A stretch of 64,000 bases of DNA from Palsa-504 sp963742795 (GTDB lineage Bacteria; Actinomycetota; Actinomycetes; Streptosporangiales; Streptosporangiaceae), in assembly GCA_963742795.1 (NCBI GenBank), contig CAVUNL010000003.1:186001-250000 (forward strand). The letters are read 5' to 3'. Below the pieces are notes generated by a model. That model worked only from the letters and a program-made list of their open reading frames with translations. It was not told the DNA's origin and ran no database searches. This document shows, one piece after another, positions 41,976 through 50,473 of the stretch. Both the position numbers and the translations under genes were made by a program. Each line of letters starts with the position of its first letter. The first letter of the stretch is position 1.

Positions 41976-43517
41976 ATGCAGGCACCAGTTCGAGGCGCCG
42001 ACTGGAGGTCACTCAACGTGCCCGTTCGGATACCAGAACGGACATCGGCACCTGTCCTGAGCCTCGAGCTGGCCCGGGATGCCGAACAGCACCCCGATTC
42101 CGGCTCGGGCGCGGTTACCGGCGGCGCCGTGCGCGCGCGCCGCACCCTCATGCTGGCCGTCTGCTGCCTGAGCCTGTTCATGGTCGGGCTGGACAACACG
42201 ATCGTGAACGTCGGGCTGCCGTCCATCGGCCGCGACCTGCACGCAGGCGTATCCGGCCTGCAGTGGACGGTCGCCGCTTACACCATCGCGCTGGCCGCCC
42301 TGCTGATGTTCTCCGGCGCGGTCGCGGACCGGATCGGCCGCCGGACAATCTTCCAGGTCGGGCTCTCGCTGTTCACCCTCGGTTCGTGGCTGTGCAGCCT
42401 GGCCCCGAGCCTCGGCGCTTTGATCGGCTTCCGGATCCTGCAGGGGGTCGGCGGCTCGATGCTCAACCCGGCCGCCCTCGGCATCATCACCAACACCTTC
42501 ACCGGCCGGGCCGAACGGGCCCGCGCGATCGGGGTCTGGGACGGAGTGTTCGGCCTGTCCATGGCGATGGGACCGGTCCTGGGCGGCGTGCTGGTCGGCG
42601 CGGTCGGCTGGCGCGGGATCTTCTGGGCCAACATCCCGGTCGGCCTGGTCGCCATCTCGCTGACCGCGCTGTTCGTGCCGGACTCCAAGGCGCCACGGTC
42701 GCGCCGCGCGGATCCGGTCGGCCAGTTGCTGATCATCGTGATGCTCGGCTCGCTCGCCTACGCGATCATCGAAGGCCCCGCCTACGGCTGGCGCTCACCG
42801 GCGATCTTCGGTTTCTTCGCACTCTCCGTGACCGCACTGGCCGTGCTGCTCGCCTATGAGCCGCGCCGCGAAGAGCCCATGGTCGACTTCCGGTTCTTCC
42901 GCAGCGTGCCGTTCGCGGGCGCCAACCTCACCGCGGTCTGCGCGATCGCCGCGATGGCCGGGTTCTTGTTTCTGTCCACCCTGTACCTGCAGGACGTGCG
43001 CGGCCTGTCCGCCCTGCAGGCCGGTCTGACCATCTTGCCGATGCCGGTCGTGATGGCCCTGTGCGCGCCGATGGCGGGCCGCATGGTGGCCAAGCGCGGC
43101 CCGCGGATCCCCTTGGTCATCGCCGGGGCGGCGCTCACCCTGAGCAGTGCGGCGCTATCCCGGCTGACCGGCACGACCGAGCACGCGTACCTGATCGTCA
43201 CCTACGCCCTGTTCGGGATCGGGGCGGGAATGGTCAGCTCGCCGATCACCAACGGGGTCATGTCCGGGGTCCCGAAGACCCAGGCCGGCATGGCCTCCGG
43301 CATGAACTCCTCCAGCCGCCAGCTCGGCCAGTCGCTGGGCGTGGCCATCGTCGGCTCAGTCCTGGCGGCCAGCATCCGCGGCTCGATGCGGGACGGGTTC
43401 GTCCACGCGGCCCACGCGGGCTGGTGGATCCTGGCCGGCTGCGGGTACGTGGTCCTCCTGCTCGGCCTGCTCTGCACCACCCAGTGGGCCAAGGCCACCG
43501 CCTCGCGCCTGGGCTGA
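41976..43517 (+). CDS. DHA2-family MFS drug transporter
   Basis: 513 residues with 14 expected helices. The first helix LAVCCLSLFMVGLDNTIVNVGLPSIGRDL is the DHA2 motif D1, followed by FSGAVADRIGRRTIF (motif A) and GPVLGGVLV (motif C, antiporter). The ATG at 41976 has GAGGGG upstream. The N-terminal 65 residues before helix 1 are extended and charged. It is closely similar to the next, frameshifted gene, so the pair is a tandem duplication. Export of a P450 product is possible. Confidence 0.9.
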   Translation: MQAPVRGADWRSLNVPVRIPERTSAPVLSLELARDAEQHPDSGSGAVTGGAVRARRTLMLAVCCLSLFMVGLDNTIVNVGLPSIGRDLHAGVSGLQWTVAAYTIALAALLMFSGAVADRIGRRTIFQVGLSLFTLGSWLCSLAPSLGALIGFRILQGVGGSMLNPAALGIITNTFTGRAERARAIGVWDGVFGLSMAMGPVLGGVLVGAVGWRGIFWANIPVGLVAISLTALFVPDSKAPRSRRADPVGQLLIIVMLGSLAYAIIEGPAYGWRSPAIFGFFALSVTALAVLLAYEPRREEPMVDFRFFRSVPFAGANLTAVCAIAAMAGFLFLSTLYLQDVRGLSALQAGLTILPMPVVMALCAPMAGRMVAKRGPRIPLVIAGAALTLSSAALSRLTGTTEHAYLIVTYALFGIGAGMVSSPITNGVMSGVPKTQAGMASGMNSSSRQLGQSLGVAIVGSVLAASIRGSMRDGFVHAAHAGWWILAGCGYVVLLLGLLCTTQWAKATASRLG

Positions 43518-43649
43518 CCGGGGCCGCAGAACCCTGGGACGCGGAGCTCGACCAGCGGTGACGAATCTCTCAGCCGAGCGGCCTTGCGCCGGCATGCCAG
43601 CGCAAATAGTTAGTTGTAGAGAGGCAATCGTTCGCACCAGCCGATCCGG

Positions 43650-45106
43650 GTGATACCGCTGCCAGAGCTCAGCCACCGTCGCCGCACGCTGGTGCTCGTC
43701 ATCTGCTGCTTCAGCCTGTTCATCGTCGGCCTGGACAGCACCATCGTCAACGTCGCGCTGCCCTCCATCGGCCGGGACCTGCACGCCTCGGTGGCCGGGC
43801 TGCAGTGGACGATCGACGCCTACACGCTCGTGCTGGCCAGCCTGCTGATGCTGTCCGGCGCGACGGCCGACCGGGTCGGCCGCCGACGCACGTTCCAGGT
43901 CGGACTGGCCGTGTTCACGGTCGGCTCCGGGTTGTGCAGTCTGGCGCCCGGGCTGGGCTGGCTGATCGGGTTCCGGATGATGCAGGCGATCGGCGGGTCG
44001 ATGCTCAACCCGGTCGCGATGTCGATCATCACCAACACGTTCACCGACCGCGCCGAACGCGCCCGGGCACTCGGCGCCTGGGGCGGCACGTTCGCCCTGT
44101 CGCGTGGCGCTCGGGCCGGTGCTGGGCGGCGTCCTGGTCGAGGCGGTCGGCTGGCGGGGGGTGTTCTGGGTCAACATCCCGGTCGGCCTGGCCGCCATCG
44201 CGCTGACCGCGCGATTCGTCCCCGAGTCGCGGGCGGCCAGAGCGCGCCGGCGCGGACCCGGTCGGACAGGGACTCATCGTGGTGATGCTCGGCTCGCTCA
44301 CCTACGCGATCATCGAGGGCCCCACGGACGGCTGGCACTCACCGGACATCCTGGCGCTGTTCGCCGTCGCGGCGGTGGCCCTCGCGGTCTTCGTGGCCTA
44401 CGAGGCGCGCCGTACCGAGCCGGTGCTCGATCCCAGGTTCTTCCGCAGCGCGCCGTTCTCCGGGGCGGTGCTGACCGCGATCAGCGCCTTCGCCGCCCTC
44501 GGCGGCTTCTTGTTCCTGGCCACCTTGTACCTGCAGGATGTACGGAAGATGTCCGCGCTGGCCGCCGGCCTGCACATGGTGCCGATGGCCGCGGTGATGG
44601 GGGTCGGCGCGGTGGTATCCAGCCGGATCCTGGCCCGCCGGGGCGGGCGGCTGCCGACCGTGATCGCGGGCGCGGGGATCGCGGCTGGGGGCCTGCTGCT
44701 GTCGGGGATCACCACGTCGTGGTCCACGCTGCACATCGTCATCGCGTTCAGCGTCTTCGGCCTCGGATCCGGCATGGTCAACGCGCCGATCACCCAGGCG
44801 GCGGTGTCGGGCATGCCGTTCGCGCAGGCTGGGGTGGCCTCGGGGATAGCCTCCACCAGCCGCCAGATCGGCACCTCGCTGGGCGTGGCGATCAGCGGCT
44901 CGATCCTGGCCGCGAACCTGCACGGCCCGCTCCCGGCCCGGTTCGTCCCGGCCAGTCACGCCGGGTGGCTCCTGCTGGCCGGCTGCGGCGTGGCGATCAT
45001 GGTGCTGGGTCTGGTCACCAACAGCCGGTGGGCACTGCAGACCGCTGCCCACACCGCCGCCAGGTTCGACGCCACCGACCAACGAACCCCCGCCATGACC
45101 CGCTGA
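43650..45106 (+). pseudogene. DHA2-family MFS transporter with two frameshifts
   Basis: Closely resembles the preceding pump: FSLFIVGLDSTIVNVALPSI, LQWTIDAYTLVLASLLMLSG and GPVLGGVLVEAVGWRGVFWV. One extra base at about 44101-44103 (TCG C GTG) shifts the frame within motif C, and another near 44249-44253 shifts it again before ADPVGQGLIVVMLGSL. The last frame (44279-45106) is clean to the end. All 14 helices could be read if both insertions were removed. GTG start at 43650, without a binding site. Confidence 0.8.
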
Positions 45107-45149
45107 CCGCCGCTACGGCTCGTTCGGAGCCCCGAACCTGCGGCGGACA

Positions 45150-45564
45150 TCAGTGCCGGTCCAACGACTCCAGCGATCGGCGAATGCCCCTATCCACCGG
45201 GTGGCGCTCGTCGGCGTTGCTTGGGACCACGTCGTCGTCCGCGTCGACCACCTGGGCCAAACCTAGCTCGGCAAGCGCCTTCTCGATGGCTTGCGCCTTG
45301 TCCACCAAATCGACCTGGGACAGGACGGACAGCCGACCACTCCATTCGACGAGAGTGATCAGCCACCTTTCCATAAACGACACGAAATCGGCTGGCTTCA
45401 GCTCGGCAAGACGCTGCTTTGCTGCCTCGAGCGATAGCAATGGCGAAGGATCTAATTCTCCGTAAGGCGCACAGTAATATCCTGCAGCAGGCAGCGCGCT
45501 GTTCCAAGATCTGCTCCCAGAAGCGTGGCTTCGTGGCTTCTCGCCAGTATTCGGTCTCCGCCAT
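45150..45564 (-). pseudogene. Hypothetical gene, frameshifted
   Basis: The first frame gives MAETEYWREATKPRFWEQIL and the second LSLEAAKQRLAELKPADFVS, MERWLITLVEWSGRLSVLSQVDLVD and KALAELGLAQVVDADDDV, all with good codon bias. They join by a +1 shift between about 45440 and 45500. The protein looks helical and acidic at the end. No family is recognised. It lies just downstream of the decayed glycosyltransferase and may have been part of it or of its operon. Confidence 0.5.
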
Positions 45565-45578
45565 AGGATCGGCTCTGC

Positions 45579-46463
45579 TCAAACATCCTTTTTGCGACGT
45601 GTATGAACCAGCCAGAGCAGGCCGGAAAGCAGGATATCTCCGAATTCCTCTCGAATAGCCCGATCCGGAGTGGTAAAAGGCAGGTACGGCAACTGCCCTA
45701 CCGAACCGCCTATCGCAACTTCGCGCTCCCGGAGGTGGTTAATGACGCAGAGCCAGTCTTCGTGATAGATGGGAGCGAAATACCCGTTGAGGAGCTGAGG
45801 GTTGACCAGAAGCGAGCCGCCAGAAACGAATGGCTCCTGCCTTCGTCCAGTCAGGCGTCGTGCATGTCCCACGACAGACGCGTCCGGGTACTTCCTTACC
45901 TGGAGCCCAACGACCGGATAGTCATCCAGCAGCGCCGCAGCGGAACTCAGTTTGGCGACGCTCAGCTTGCGGATATCGTCGTCAAGAAAGAGCATCCGCG
46001 TCCATCCGCAAACGCGGCCGATCAGCAAACCAAGGTTGCGCTTCCTGCTGATGTCGAGCGCGGCAGCTGACACACAGACTCTGCGGCAGCGACGCGCCGA
46101 GGTCAAGCAGGCGATCACGGTTCCGGAGCGGACGGTCAACACCGTAACGTGGCTAGGCCGCAGCCCATCGAGAACGATCTGAGAGCCCAGCGGGCGGGCT
46201 GTCAGTGTAGACCACGATCAGATGGCACAGGGATGTCCGCCGCGAACTGTACAGCCGAGCGGAGGTGTTCCGCCGAACGGATAGTCGGAACTACGATCGC
46301 ATCGACAAGAGGTTCAGTGATAGGTCGCTTTCCGGATGGAGTATCGATAGCGCTGACCGGGATATTCGGAAACTGAAGCAGGTCCTCGTACGATTGTATC
46401 GTCGAAAGGTCTCGGGAGTTCTCCGCCGCTTTCCGCTTCGCACAATTCCGCGCTAGTTTTCAT
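45579..46463 (-). pseudogene. Glycosyltransferase-like gene, several frameshifts
   Basis: Segments in several frames make a continuous story: AIDTPSGKRPITEPLVDAIV then VPTIRSAEHLRSAVQFAAD, then HLIVVYTDSPPAGLS, then RNLGLLIGRVCGWTRMLFLDDDI with the DxD-type metal motif, then GGSLLVNPQLLNGYFAPIYHEDWLCV. This is the plan of a nucleotide-sugar transferase of GT-A fold. At least three +1 shifts are needed (near 46448-46463, 46248 and 46190). It begins inside the stop of the HTH gene (ATGAAAACTAG), so the two formed one operon. Confidence 0.6.
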
Positions 46464-47556
46464 CTTGGCGGTCACCCCACCGTGCACCGGTCTCCGCCGA
46501 CCACTCGTACAGACGGGTGTTCTCACGCCATAGGTTAGGCGGCAAGGCTACGTCGTTCTGAACTGGGATGTTCATGAGGATGCAGAAGGACTCGGCGTTC
46601 CCGAAGGTGCTCTCCAGGTATCGCTCATTGGTATCTCGGACATGCGAGTCAATGAAGCAGAGCGCGGCGCCATGGACACCGCGGCTGGTGATTCCGCTCA
46701 GCAAGGTAACCGTCCCCCCCGGTATAATGGGGTGCGGGCCGCGGGCGATCAGCCCGACGTCTTGCACTAGGTTCCCTTGGTCGTCTCGTGATGACGTGAA
46801 CTCTCGCTTCTTCCTCTCCCGCGCTGCACTTGAAGAGGTGCGTTACCGGATCTGTGCCCAGAATCTCATCGGCGGCTCGGTAGAGGGATGTCCTGCGCGA
46901 ACAGAATTGCCGCGTCGGAGGCCGCGCCGCCGATGATGATCAGGTGGTTCAGGGCAAAATCTCGAACAAGCCGATCCGTAGGCAGTATCCGTATCATGCG
47001 TGCTGGGTTGTCGGCCTTGACCTGCCCGTAGACCGCGATGAGCGCATCAAGGTCGGCGTATCTGGCATAACTGGCGTAGTTCAGGTGGGACGGCTGAGAG
47101 TACGGCGGCGGCTCAACGGCGTCGGAGCACACAATGCTGACCGCGATCGGGTCCGGGAAGTGCCAGAGCGCGCTGCGCGGACTCTTGGCCGTCGCGAGGA
47201 CAGGCGTCGACTGAGCCGCCAGTTCGCGGAGTGCGACGAGCTCTTCGTACAGCTCACGTCTCCCGCTCGCGCTCCTGCTCGGTCAGTTCGCCGGGCCCAA
47301 GCAGACGAGGCCGGTCACCGTCAAACGACCGGCTGGTGCAGAACAGGCGGGCATAGGCTTCCAGCCGCTGCGCCGGAGGCAGCCGATCCGAGCCCGGCTT
47401 CTCCCACAGGGAGACAGTGGCAATGCTCAGCGTATCCGAGCCGCTCAGGAGCGTGGCCAGTTGCTTCTGGGTGAGGTTCTCCTGCTCGCGCAGGGCGCGT
47501 AGACGTTCGGCCAGCCTCCGGCCCGGAATGGACGGCTGGTCGTTCTCGGCCACCAT
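46453..47556 (-). pseudogene. HTH-domain protein with a large C-terminal domain, frameshifted
   Basis: The ATG at 47556 has GGAGGTCAG upstream. The XRE-type HTH (RLAERLRALREQENLTQKQLA, TVSLWEK) ends at a frame stop near 47265, where ERERET continues in the +1 frame as RRELYEELVALRELAAQST. Two more +1 shifts (about 46890 and 46820) lead to ADEILGTDPVTHLFKC and then QDVGLIARGPHPIIPGGTVT, LLSGITSRGVHGAALCF. This matches a family of actinomycete HTH proteins with an unassigned C-terminal domain. Start and order are intact; three single-base insertions break it. Confidence 0.6.
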
Positions 47557-47637
47557 CTGACCTCCACTCTGAGGCTCACGTGCCAGTGTGACAAAACGGA
47601 GTACCGTCTTACTCGTTGAGATACTTGGTTGTATCAC

Positions 47638-47839
47638 CCAACCGCGCTACCCGCCGGGCGGGATGCGGGTCAGGTTAACGAAAGATTCTTAGAAATTTTA
47701 CCGACGTTCATGAGTTTAACATGTTTTTACGTCAAACCGAGCGGGAAGGAGTTAAACGTAGTCAAAGTTTAACTTGAGGGACACATATCCCTCGAGGTAC
47801 AGGACTTCGGCGACATTAGGGACATTGAGGAGGCACACC
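47638..47839. other. AT-rich divergent promoter region with GTTTAAC repeats
   Basis: A markedly AT-richer stretch than the rest of the window. GTTTAAC at 47714-47720, its complement GTTAAAC at 47751-47757 and GTTTAAC again at 47767-47773 look like operator half-sites. It separates the leftward HTH gene from the rightward small gene. Confidence 0.5.
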
Positions 47840-47974
47840 ATGCATCCTTGGTCTACCAGCCCGGTCCGGCGACGGATCACGTCCGTGCGCTACGCGGGAG
47901 CGATGAGACGGATGCCCTCCTTCGGCACAGCCTGGTTCCTCTTGGCGATGGCCGTTGGCGGGTCGTCGTGGTAG
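47840..47974 (+). CDS. Small protein, unknown
   Basis: 44 residues: a basic N-terminus (VRRRITSVRYAGAMRRM) and a hydrophobic C-terminus (FGTAWFLLAMAVGGSSW). GGAGG stands 6 nt before the ATG, a strong site. It could be a small membrane-bound peptide or the start of a longer gene broken like its neighbours. No family is recognised. Confidence 0.4.
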   Translation: MHPWSTSPVRRRITSVRYAGAMRRMPSFGTAWFLLAMAVGGSSW

Positions 47975-48086
47975 CGGCGGCGGCGATCCTGGCGCTCGAC
48001 GGGCACCCCGCCAACCTTGCTGAGGCAAACGGTTCCATATCGCCGTTCAACAGCAGGCGGCCACGCCGCTGCAGGTCGCTGGACCC

Positions 48087-48720
48087 GTGTACCGGAGCAT
48101 CCTGGCCGTCGACATCGAGGGCTCGACGCGGCGCAACAACCGGTCAAGGAAGAGCTACGCGACGAGGTGTACCGCCTAGTGGTAGAAGCTCTATGCGTGA
48201 CCGGGATCGGAAGCCAGCATTATGATCCGTTCACCGATCGCGGTGACGGGTTGCTGGTCCTGCTGCGACCCCGTCGACGAACTCCCCAAGCCGGTGCTGC
48301 TGAGCCATCTGATTCCCGGCCCTCGCCCGCCTGCTCGCCGCGTACAACAGCCGGCATCTCTCCGGCTGACCAGCCGCGCATCCTGCGGTTGCGAGCGGTG
48401 ATCCACGCGGGGGAGGTGCACTACGACGTGAAGGGCCCTTCGGCGAGGACCTGGACGTGGCCTTCCGTCTGCTGGATGCGCCACGTTTCAAGGCAGAGCT
48501 CAAGAGTGCGACGGTGCCGCTGGCGCTGGTCGCGTCGGACTATATCTACCAGTCGATCATCCGTCATGGCTACGACGGCATCGACGACACGGAATTCCTC
48601 CCGCTCGTGACCGTGAACGTCGGTGACCAGCGCCGTAAAGGCTGGGTCCATCTCCCGTTCCGCGGGCAGAATCCCGGTGGGCATGCCAATGCTGCCCCAG
48701 GCCTCCTGAGAACTGGCTAA
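48087..48720 (+). pseudogene. Nucleotidyl cyclase-like protein, several frameshifts
   Basis: Reading across frames gives ILAVDIEGSTRRNN, VKEELRDEVYRLVVEALCVTG, HYDPFTDRGDGLLVLL, VDELPKPVLLSHLIP, ALARLLAAYNSRHLS, RLRAVIHAGEVHYDVKG and FGEDLDVAFRLLDAPRFKAE. This is a family of actinomycete proteins related to class III cyclase domains, with DIEGST as the first metal motif. At least five shifts are needed: -1 near 48140, +1 near 48272, 48318 and 48358, and -1 near 48440. A Crp/Fnr gene is convergent at its 3' end, a known neighbourhood for these proteins. Confidence 0.65.
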
Positions 48721-49347
48721 CGCTGGTCGGCCCGCGACCTGCCGCAGGCCGTTCGGGTCAGTGATCGTGATGCGGTGCTGACCAGTGCGGATCAGGCCGC
48801 GCATCCTCCAGTTGCTGAACGCGCGCGTGACGGTGGCCCGCGAGGTCCCAGCCAGGCTGGCCAGTTCCTCCTGCGACAACGGCATCACCAGGTCAGATCG
48901 AGCCGTCCACTTCGCGACCATGCCGTTCGGCCAGATCGAGCAGGAGGGCGGCCAGTCGCTGCGCGCCGGTGGTTACTGCGCGGCGGCGAAGCATCGCGTC
49001 CGTAGTCATTCCACTTCTGCGTCACGACGCGCCGGTAGGCACGGTTGGCTCGCGGATTGGCCTTCGAGGAACAAGTCGAACCTGTCGTGCCGGACGATCA
49101 GCGCGCTCGACGGCGTCGATGGCCTGGATCGTGGCGTTCCGGCGTCCGGTGGTCTCACCTGCGTCTCCCCGACGACGTCGCCGTCGCCGCGCAGCGCAAG
49201 CACAATCTCGTGGCCATCCTTAGTCGCGGAAAGGATCTTGACCCATCCGGTCAGCAGGATGAACACGTGGGTGTTCGGATCGCCCTCGAGGCAGAGGGTC
49301 GCGCCAGCCGGATAATCCCGACGCATGTCCAAGGCCCGACAGGGCAT
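48700..49347 (-). pseudogene. Crp/Fnr-family regulator, several frameshifts (3' end approximate)
   Basis: The cNMP-binding fold begins with DYPAGATLCLEGDPNTHVFI and LLTGWVKILSATKDGHEIVL. Frame changes near 49168 and 49110 lead to ALIVRHDRFDLFLE, then, in other frames, ANPRANRAYRRVVTQKW and RRRAVTTGAQRLAALLLDLAE. The last frame holds the HTH (LSQEELASLAGTSRATVTRAF, NWRMRGLIRTGQHRITI, DPNGL). The HTH frame has no stop near the expected end and runs on under the cyclase gene, so the 3' end is a guess. Confidence 0.65.
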
Positions 49348-49534
49348 CTCTGTTCATCTTGAGAAAGCAGATACCAGAATCCCTGGCCAGGTCCCATCCC
49401 CTGCATCTTCGTTGTCATCGTCGGAAAATGCCTTATATGGCGGCAAGCGGGTAATAGCCGACACTCGTTCTAACAATGAGCCCTCGCCGGGTCATTGACA
49501 AATCCCGAGGTGACACGGGCCTGCTCGGCCCCCC

Positions 49535-50113
49535 TCATAGGCCGAGCAGGATCACGACAGTCCAGAGCAGGAAGTACGCGGCGGCGATGTAGGTCCAGGT
49601 GTCAGCGACCTGGGTGCGGCGGCGGGCCAGCCGGGCCGCACCGAGCAGCAGGTGGGCGCGCGCCCACGTCCACTCCTGCGGATCGCTGCCCGCCGGCGGT
49701 AGGGTCAGCCAACCGGCCCGCGGGTCGATCGGGGCGCCCGTTTTCCAGCGCATCTCGCTGAGTACGTTGTGTACCGGCCGGTTGGCCACGGCCAGCATGA
49801 TGACCGCGGCGAGCCAGCACAGCAGCAGGCCGGACAGCAGGCCGACGTTGACCGCGCCGAGGACGCCCGGTCGCATCGCGTGGCCCGAGAACGCGGCCTC
49901 CAGGCCGATGGCGATGGTGATCGCGCTCAGCACGCCTCCGCCCAAGAACATGCTGCTGCGGGTGTCACGTAGCAGCCACGCCATCTCCCCGATGGCCTCT
50001 TGGGCGGGCCCCTGATCTGGCTGTGCTCGATCAGGCAGGTCGCGGCCCTGGGGATTGTGTCCCCGGGCCGGCTGGTACGGCCAGGATGGCCTTTCGATCA
50101 TCGCGACGGCCAT
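49535..50113 (-). CDS. Membrane protein, unknown
   Basis: 192 residues from an ATG with GGGAGG 8 nt upstream. The N-terminal 45 residues are polar and proline-rich. Three hydrophobic helices follow: about 60-80 (FLGGGVLSAITIAIGLEAAF), 92-115 (AVNVGLLSGLLLCWLAAVIMLAV) and at the C-terminus (TYIAAAYFLLWTVVILLGL). No family is recognised. It is followed by a leftward FmdB-type gene upstream at 50242, which points the same way. Confidence 0.7.
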   Translation of the reverse strand: MAVAMIERPSWPYQPARGHNPQGRDLPDRAQPDQGPAQEAIGEMAWLLRDTRSSMFLGGGVLSAITIAIGLEAAFSGHAMRPGVLGAVNVGLLSGLLLCWLAAVIMLAVANRPVHNVLSEMRWKTGAPIDPRAGWLTLPPAGSDPQEWTWARAHLLLGAARLARRRTQVADTWTYIAAAYFLLWTVVILLGL

Positions 50114-50241
50114 GACACTTGCCTCCCGCTTGTGCTTAACCTTCCGAGTCAAGCCAAGCAGGAGCGCCGGTCAGGCGCTGTGCCACACGAGCCAGCGCGG
50201 CCGTCTCATATGAGGCAAGAGGTATCGAAAGGCGGTAGGGG

Positions 50242-50463
50242 CTAGCGGCAGCCGCAGGCCCCGCCGCAGCAACCCCCGCCGCCGGAGCCGGAGGGACCGG
50301 CCGAACGGCCGGACGCGAGGCCGCCCACCGAGACCGTCGACAGGAGCTTCACCGTGTCGTCATGGCCCTGCGGGCAGGTGCAGGGGGCCGATGACTCGGT
50401 CATCGGGCGGCTCAGCTCGAACGTGTCGCCGCAGGCGCGGCACCGGTAGTCATAGCGTGGCAC
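50242..50463 (-). CDS. FmdB-type zinc ribbon protein
   Basis: 73 residues. PRYDYRCRACGDTFELSRPM is the FmdB regulatory-protein signature: Cys8-x2-Cys11 and Cys28-x-Cys30 form the zinc ribbon, followed by a Gly/Cys-rich tail (GSGGGGCCGGACGCR). These small proteins are widespread and of unclear function, at times linked to formamidase or amidase genes; a DMFase-like gene lies 3 kb away. GTG start at 50463, 10 bp after the MFS stop, so probably co-transcribed with it. Confidence 0.85.
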   Translation of the reverse strand: MPRYDYRCRACGDTFELSRPMTESSAPCTCPQGHDDTVKLLSTVSVGGLASGRSAGPSGSGGGGCCGGACGCR

Positions 50464-50473
50464 GTTAGATACT

